Shown here: in pieces, positions 60,513 through 64,000 of the stretch
Layout: every line of letters starts with the position of its first letter
Position numbering within the stretch: position 1 is the first letter of the stretch
DNA from: Brevibacterium sp. UCMA 11754
Lineage (GTDB): Bacteria > Actinomycetota > Actinomycetes > Actinomycetales > Brevibacteriaceae
Length of the DNA: 64,000 nucleotides
Assembly: GCF_021532275.1 (NCBI RefSeq)
Contig: NZ_JACBOT010000006.1
Location: 1-64,000 of the forward strand
Reading direction: 5' to 3'
Notes under the pieces: model-generated
The model's database searches: none
Seen by the model: the letters and a program-made list of their open reading frames with translations, nothing else
Told to the model about the DNA's origin: nothing
Position numbers and translations under genes: made by a program

Positions 60513-61447
60513 GACTGAAGACTCCTGACATCAGTGTCGGCGAGGGGATCGGTGTTCTCATCCTCGTTCGAGGAAGTGGTGTCTGCCTGTGTGGTGCGCA
60601 CGATGAGCTGCTGGAGCGATACCGGAGTGAGATCCAGATTCGCGTCCGCAATGAACTCACGATCGACGTCGGAGAGCTGACCGAGTATCGTCACGGACGA
60701 CACACGCCCCAGCGCTTCCCGGTGGATGACCTCTCGACCGGAGACCAGACGCTGAACCGAGTCAGCATCTCCGACGATGTTGACTGCACGTGTGCGCGCC
60801 TCTTCCGTGGACTCATCCATGATGATCCGACCGCGATCGATGACGATGACATTCTCAATCAGGTTGGCCACCTCGTCGATCAGATGACTCGACAGCACAA
60901 CCGTTCGTGGGCACTCCGCGTAGTCGGCGATGAGGCGGTCGTAGAACATCTGTCGAGCCACGGCGTCGAAGCCGAGATAGGGCTCGTCGAAGAAGGTGAT
61001 CTCCGCCCGAGACGCCAAGCCGATGATAACTCCCACTGCCGACTGCTGACCCCGGGAGAGCTTCTTGATCGGTGTTTTCAGGGGGAGACGGAAGTCGTCG
61101 ATGAGCTCCTCGGCGAACGACTGGTCCCAGCGGGGAAAGAAGAGGCGCGCGGAGGCGATCGCGTGCTTTGCGTTGGAGTCCTCAGGATATTTCTGGCTCT
61201 CCCGCACGAAGCACATCCGATTGAGGACGCGAGCGTTCTCGTAGGGATGCTCACCGAAGATCTCGACATCGCCGCTTGTGGCGAAATTCTGTGCGGTGAA
61301 AATGGACATCAGAGTCGTCTTGCCGGCGCCGTTGCGCCCGAGGAGGCCGTAGATCGAGTCCTTTTCGATGGACAGACTGACGTTATCGAGGGCGGTGGCG
61401 TGCTTGTACTTCTTGGTAAGGTCGCGTGCGTCGATGACGGAGGTCAT
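60509..61447 (-). CDS. ABC transporter ATP-binding protein
   Basis: A 312-residue ATPase with Walker A GRNGAGKTT, Q-loop region VRESQKYPED, signature LSRGQQSAVG (a variant of LSGGQ), Walker B AEITFFDEPYLGFDA and H-loop VVLSSHLIDE. The C-terminal about 90 residues form an accessory domain (VQRLVSGREVIHREAL). It overlaps both the regulator gene upstream and the permease downstream by four bases, giving a tight GntR-ATPase-permease operon. Confidence 0.92.
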   Translation of the reverse strand: MTSVIDARDLTKKYKHATALDNVSLSIEKDSIYGLLGRNGAGKTTLMSIFTAQNFATSGDVEIFGEHPYENARVLNRMCFVRESQKYPEDSNAKHAIASARLFFPRWDQSFAEELIDDFRLPLKTPIKKLSRGQQSAVGVIIGLASRAEITFFDEPYLGFDAVARQMFYDRLIADYAECPRTVVLSSHLIDEVANLIENVIVIDRGRIIMDESTEEARTRAVNIVGDADSVQRLVSGREVIHREALGRVSSVTILGQLSDVDREFIADANLDLTPVSLQQLIVRTTQADTTSSNEDENTDPLADTDVRSLQS

Positions 61448-61851
61448 TTTCTTCCCTTCGCGGTGGTGGGGTCCAGGCTGTGTGAAGTGCCGAGTTCTCT
61501 CGAGCGGTCGGCGATGAGGGCGATGACTTCATCGCGGTTGAGTCCTAGCCTGTTGGCTTCGGAGAGCAGCGGGGCGATGAAATTATCGGAGAAGGTGGAC
61601 TTGTATTCATTGATGAGCAACGTTCGGGCTCCTTCCTTCACGAACATTCCGATTCCGCGCCGTTTCTCGAGAACACCCTTGGCAACGAGCTGGTTCACGC
61701 CCTTGGCGGCGGTAGCAGGGTTGATCGAATAGAAGCTTGAGAGTTCGTTCGTCGACGGTGCCCGAGACATCTCCGGCAGAGTGCCATTGATGATCGAATC
61801 CTCGACCTGTTCGGCGATCTGTGCGAACAGTGGTTTGGCTTCGTCGATCAC
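61444..61851 (-). CDS. GntR-family regulator, YtrA subfamily
   Basis: A 135-residue protein with an N-terminal winged helix (about 8-75; PLFAQIAEQVEDSIINGTL, SRAPSTNELSSFYSINPATAAKGVNQLVAKGVLEKRRGIGMFV) and only a short C-terminal helix region, as in the YtrA subfamily. Such repressors control the ABC operon they head. GTG at 61851 with GGAG six bases before. A 16-bp inverted repeat 20 bases upstream is the likely operator. Confidence 0.9.
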   Translation of the reverse strand: MIDEAKPLFAQIAEQVEDSIINGTLPEMSRAPSTNELSSFYSINPATAAKGVNQLVAKGVLEKRRGIGMFVKEGARTLLINEYKSTFSDNFIAPLLSEANRLGLNRDEVIALIADRSRELGTSHSLDPTTAKGRK

Positions 61852-61871
61852 ATCAGCTCCATGTGTATTGG

Positions 61872-61887
61872 TTAGTTACTCAACTAA
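61872..61887 (-). promoter_or_regulatory. Probable GntR operator
   Basis: TTAGTT-ACTC-AACTAA has perfect 6-bp arms. A minus-strand TTGACA (61910-61915) lies further upstream as a -35, so the palindrome falls at or just past the promoter -10, where a bound repressor would stop transcription of the operon. Confidence 0.55.
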
Positions 61888-61987
61888 TGAACCATGTAGG
61901 TGATTGTATTGTCAAGGGTGCGCCGGATTCGTGGACGATTGATAGCCGCTCTGCAGCGATGTGTGAAGCCGGGAACGGGGGAGGTGG

Positions 61988-62902
61988 CTAGGGTCTGCGG
62001 CGGCTTTGGCGGATCATGTCGACGCTCAGCAGGACGACGGCGATCCAGATGACGAAGAATCCGATCCAACGGGTCGTCGACATCATCTCACCGAGGACGA
62101 AGACTCCGGTGATGAACTGCATCGTCGGGGTGATGTACTGCAGCATCCCGACCCACGACAGCGGAATTCTTCTCGCCGCAGCACTGAAGAGAATGAGTGG
62201 AATCGCCGTGGCCGGGCCGGTGATGAGGATGATGATGACGTGGCTGGCACCGAACCCGGTGAACGTGGAGAGGCCCTGCGCACCGAGGACGATGAGGAAG
62301 ATCAGGCTGGGCACGGACAGCACGGCACTCTCGATCGTCATGCCTTCGAGGGCTCCGACCCGATTGCCGACCTTGTTCTTCACGAGTCCGTAGAGACCGA
62401 ATGAGATGGCAACGGTGAACGAGAGGTAGGGCATCCGACCGAGGCCGATGCCGACGATGACGACGGCGATGAGGCCGAAGCCCACAGCAGTCCACTGCAG
62501 GCGACGCAGCTTCTCACCGAGGAAGATCACGCCCAGGCCGATCGAGATGAGCGGATTGAGGTAGTAGCCAAGTGACACCTCGACGAGGCGGCCCGTCTCG
62601 ACTCCATAGATGAACGTGGTCCAGTTGACCGCGATGAGCACCGAGGCCAGCGTGAGCAGCCAGAAGGTCCGACCTGAGCGCACCACAACCCAGGTGCGTC
62701 TGAAGCCGCCGGTGAACGTCAGCAGGATTGCGCAGAAGAGCAGCGACCAGACGACCCGATGCGAGACGAGCTCCAGGGCCCCGGTCGGGGCTGCAGCTGC
62801 GAAGAGCAGGGGGATGAGCCCCCACAGAAGGTAGGCGGAGAGTCCGTTGATCAGCCCTGCACGGCGGAAGGCGTTCTCATCGGGGGCTGAATCTGCGATC
62901 AC
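61988..62902 (-). CDS. RarD/EamA-type permease (copy 1)
   Basis: A 304-residue transporter of the drug/metabolite superfamily with ten transmembrane segments. RarD-type signatures: LSAYLLWGLIPLLFAAAAPTGALELVSHRVVWS, TFIYGVETGRLVEVSLGYYLNPL and RRIPLSWVGMLQYITPTMQF. The GTG start is supported by TAGACT six bases upstream. A closely related gene follows upstream in tandem. Substrates of RarD proteins are generally unknown. Confidence 0.88.
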   Translation of the reverse strand: MIADSAPDENAFRRAGLINGLSAYLLWGLIPLLFAAAAPTGALELVSHRVVWSLLFCAILLTFTGGFRRTWVVVRSGRTFWLLTLASVLIAVNWTTFIYGVETGRLVEVSLGYYLNPLISIGLGVIFLGEKLRRLQWTAVGFGLIAVVIVGIGLGRMPYLSFTVAISFGLYGLVKNKVGNRVGALEGMTIESAVLSVPSLIFLIVLGAQGLSTFTGFGASHVIIILITGPATAIPLILFSAAARRIPLSWVGMLQYITPTMQFITGVFVLGEMMSTTRWIGFFVIWIAVVLLSVDMIRQSRRRP

Positions 62903-62908
62903 ACACAG

Positions 62909-62914
62909 AGTCTA
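62909..62914 (-). promoter_or_regulatory. Predicted -10, leaderless RarD copy 1
   Basis: Minus-strand TAGACT is six bases before the GTG at 62902, which argues for a promoter separate from that of copy 2. Confidence 0.45.
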
Positions 62915-62938
62915 GTGAGTCGCAGCAGCCTGTCGGAC

Positions 62939-62980
62939 CACTGGTGGCACCGGACTGCCTGTGACGTGGGACCACCAGTG
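62939..62980. repeat. 9-bp inverted repeat between the RarD copies
   Basis: CACTGGTGG (62939-62947) and CCACCAGTG (62972-62980) are exact reverse complements with 24 bases between. The hairpin lies 8 bases after the stop of RarD copy 2 and may help end its transcript. Confidence 0.4.
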
Positions 62981-62988
62981 ATCGGGAC

Positions 62989-63909
62989 TCAGCCCAAATG
63001 CGGTCGCCGTCGGTTCTGCCGGACCATGTCCGTGCACAGCAGGATGACGGCGATCCAGATGATGAGGAACCCGATCCATCTTGTCGTCGACATAGCCTCA
63101 CCGAAGATTGCGACGCCGAGGACGAACTGCATCGTCGGTGCAATGTACTGCAGCATTCCCACCCAGGACAGTGGAATTCTCCGGGCGGCTGCGCCGAAGA
63201 GGATGAGCGGGATCGCCGTCAGCGGTCCTGTGGCCAGGAGCAGGATAACGTGCCAAGGCCCGAATCCGATGAATGTCCCATTGCCCTGCACAGCGAGGTA
63301 GGCGAGGAAGGCGAGGCTGGGAATGGTGAGTACAGCGGTCTCGACGGTCATGCCTTCGAGCGCACCGACCTTCCCACCGACCTTGTTCTTCACCAGGCCG
63401 TAGAGGCCGAAGGAGAGCGCCACAGTGAGTGCCAGATAGGGAAAGCGGCCGATCCCGATGCCGACCACGATTACTGCTGCCGCTCCGAAGCCCACCGCGG
63501 CCCACTGCAGTGGGCGCAGCTTCTCCTTGAGGAGGACGACGCCCAGACCGATCGAGATGAGCGGGTTGAGGTAATAGCCAAGCGAGATCTCGACGAGGCG
63601 GCCGGTTTCGATGCCGTAGACGTAGGTTGTCCAGTTCACAGCGATGAGCACGGATGCCAGAGCAAGCAGCCAGAAGATCTTTCCCGAGCGCATCACCAAC
63701 CAGGTGCGGACAAAGCCCTTGGCGAAGAAGAGGAGGATAGCGCAGAAGATCAGCGACCAGATGATCCGATGGGCGACGATCTCGAACGCGCCCGTCGGAG
63801 CCGCAGCGGCGAAGAGAAGGGGAATGAGACCCCAGATGATGTAGGCAGCGGTTCCATATCCCAGTCCGATGCGTCGGAAGGCAGATTCTTCGGGTGCAGA
63901 GGCATTCAC
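62989..63909 (-). CDS. RarD/EamA-type permease (copy 2)
   Basis: A 306-residue paralogue of the preceding RarD gene, collinear over its full length with mainly conservative changes (AAYIIWGLIPLLFAAAAPTGAFEIVAHRIIWS, GIETGRLVEISLGYYLNPL, RRIPLSWVGMLQYIAPTMQF). Ten transmembrane segments. GTG start with TAGACT six bases upstream, the same arrangement as copy 1. The pair is a tandem duplication old enough for both copies to have diverged. Confidence 0.88.
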   Translation of the reverse strand: MNASAPEESAFRRIGLGYGTAAYIIWGLIPLLFAAAAPTGAFEIVAHRIIWSLIFCAILLFFAKGFVRTWLVMRSGKIFWLLALASVLIAVNWTTYVYGIETGRLVEISLGYYLNPLISIGLGVVLLKEKLRPLQWAAVGFGAAAVIVVGIGIGRFPYLALTVALSFGLYGLVKNKVGGKVGALEGMTVETAVLTIPSLAFLAYLAVQGNGTFIGFGPWHVILLLATGPLTAIPLILFGAAARRIPLSWVGMLQYIAPTMQFVLGVAIFGEAMSTTRWIGFLIIWIAVILLCTDMVRQNRRRPHLG

Positions 63910-63915
63910 AGGGCG

Positions 63916-63921
63916 AGTCTA
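63916..63921 (-). promoter_or_regulatory. Predicted -10, leaderless RarD copy 2
   Basis: Minus-strand TAGACT is six bases before the GTG at 63909. Beyond it, to the end of the window, I see no gene. Confidence 0.45.
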
Positions 63922-64000
63922 GGCAACGCACAGGAAGCTGGCGATTCCGACTGATGCCTGAGATGAAGCCGAAGGTCGAGATGCGAGCTTCGTCACGTGT

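Overview
The window looks like ordinary chromosome from a high-GC actinobacterium, most probably Brevibacterium or a close relative. Evidence for this: strong G/C third-position bias, many GTG/TTG starts, a 32-residue bS22-type ribosomal protein, a menaquinone pathway followed by a MenJ-type isoprene reductase, and a gene order that resembles (from memory, not checked) the block around Rv0496-Rv0562 of Mycobacterium tuberculosis: ppx, TIM-barrel protein, proC, bS22, glutaredoxin, hemA-hemC-hemD-hemB, hemL, phosphatase, resA-ccdA-resB-ccsB, DUF4229, menA-E-B-C-D-G-J, polyprenyl synthase. No prophage, insertion sequence, CRISPR array or replication origin was seen.

Layout. 1-10 kb: LysR regulator, two overlapping methyltransferases, an ABM protein, a TPP-riboswitch-controlled YkoEDC thiamine/HMP importer, an LPXTG-anchored phosphoesterase, a tandem universal stress protein and a NUDIX-like protein. 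10-15 kb: methylcitrate operon prpD-prpB-prpC plus a crotonase, for propionyl-CoA disposal. 15-20 kb: Ppx/GppA and the glycerol genes glpD-glpF-glpK. 20-25 kb: TIM-barrel protein, proC, a RamA-like LuxR regulator facing DUF485-actP (acetate uptake), then tRNA-Gly(CCC). 25.7-29 kb: potassium uptake TrkA/TrkH and AcuC deacetylase. 29-42 kb: bS22, glutaredoxin, the NADH sensor Rex, a heme operon that contains a HemA-HemC fusion, HemD with a degenerate methyltransferase half, HemB, a MarR regulator and HemL, followed by cytochrome c maturation (ResA, CcdA, ResB, CcsB). 42-59 kb: menaquinone genes menA, E, B, C, D, F, G, J and a polyprenyl diphosphate synthase, interrupted by a lipoprotein, a secreted-type esterase and a DUF222-HNH nuclease. 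59-64 kb: an ArsP-like permease, a GntR/ABC operon and two tandem RarD-type permeases.

The functional theme is aerobic respiration: quinone, heme and cytochrome c assembly, with redox sensing by Rex, fed by acetate, glycerol and propionate catabolism.

Two window-wide patterns stand out. First, at least sixteen genes have a TANNNT-like -10 hexamer placed 6 or 7 nt before the start codon, which predicts leaderless mRNAs. Second, many gene 3' ends carry short tandem duplications (13-24 bp), several of which copy the last codons and the stop codon (acuC, resB, menA, menC and its convergent neighbour). Where similar duplications lie inside genes (menD, the esterase) the unit is a multiple of three. 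The rest of the gene content is conventional; I did not find a clear novel defence or mobile system.
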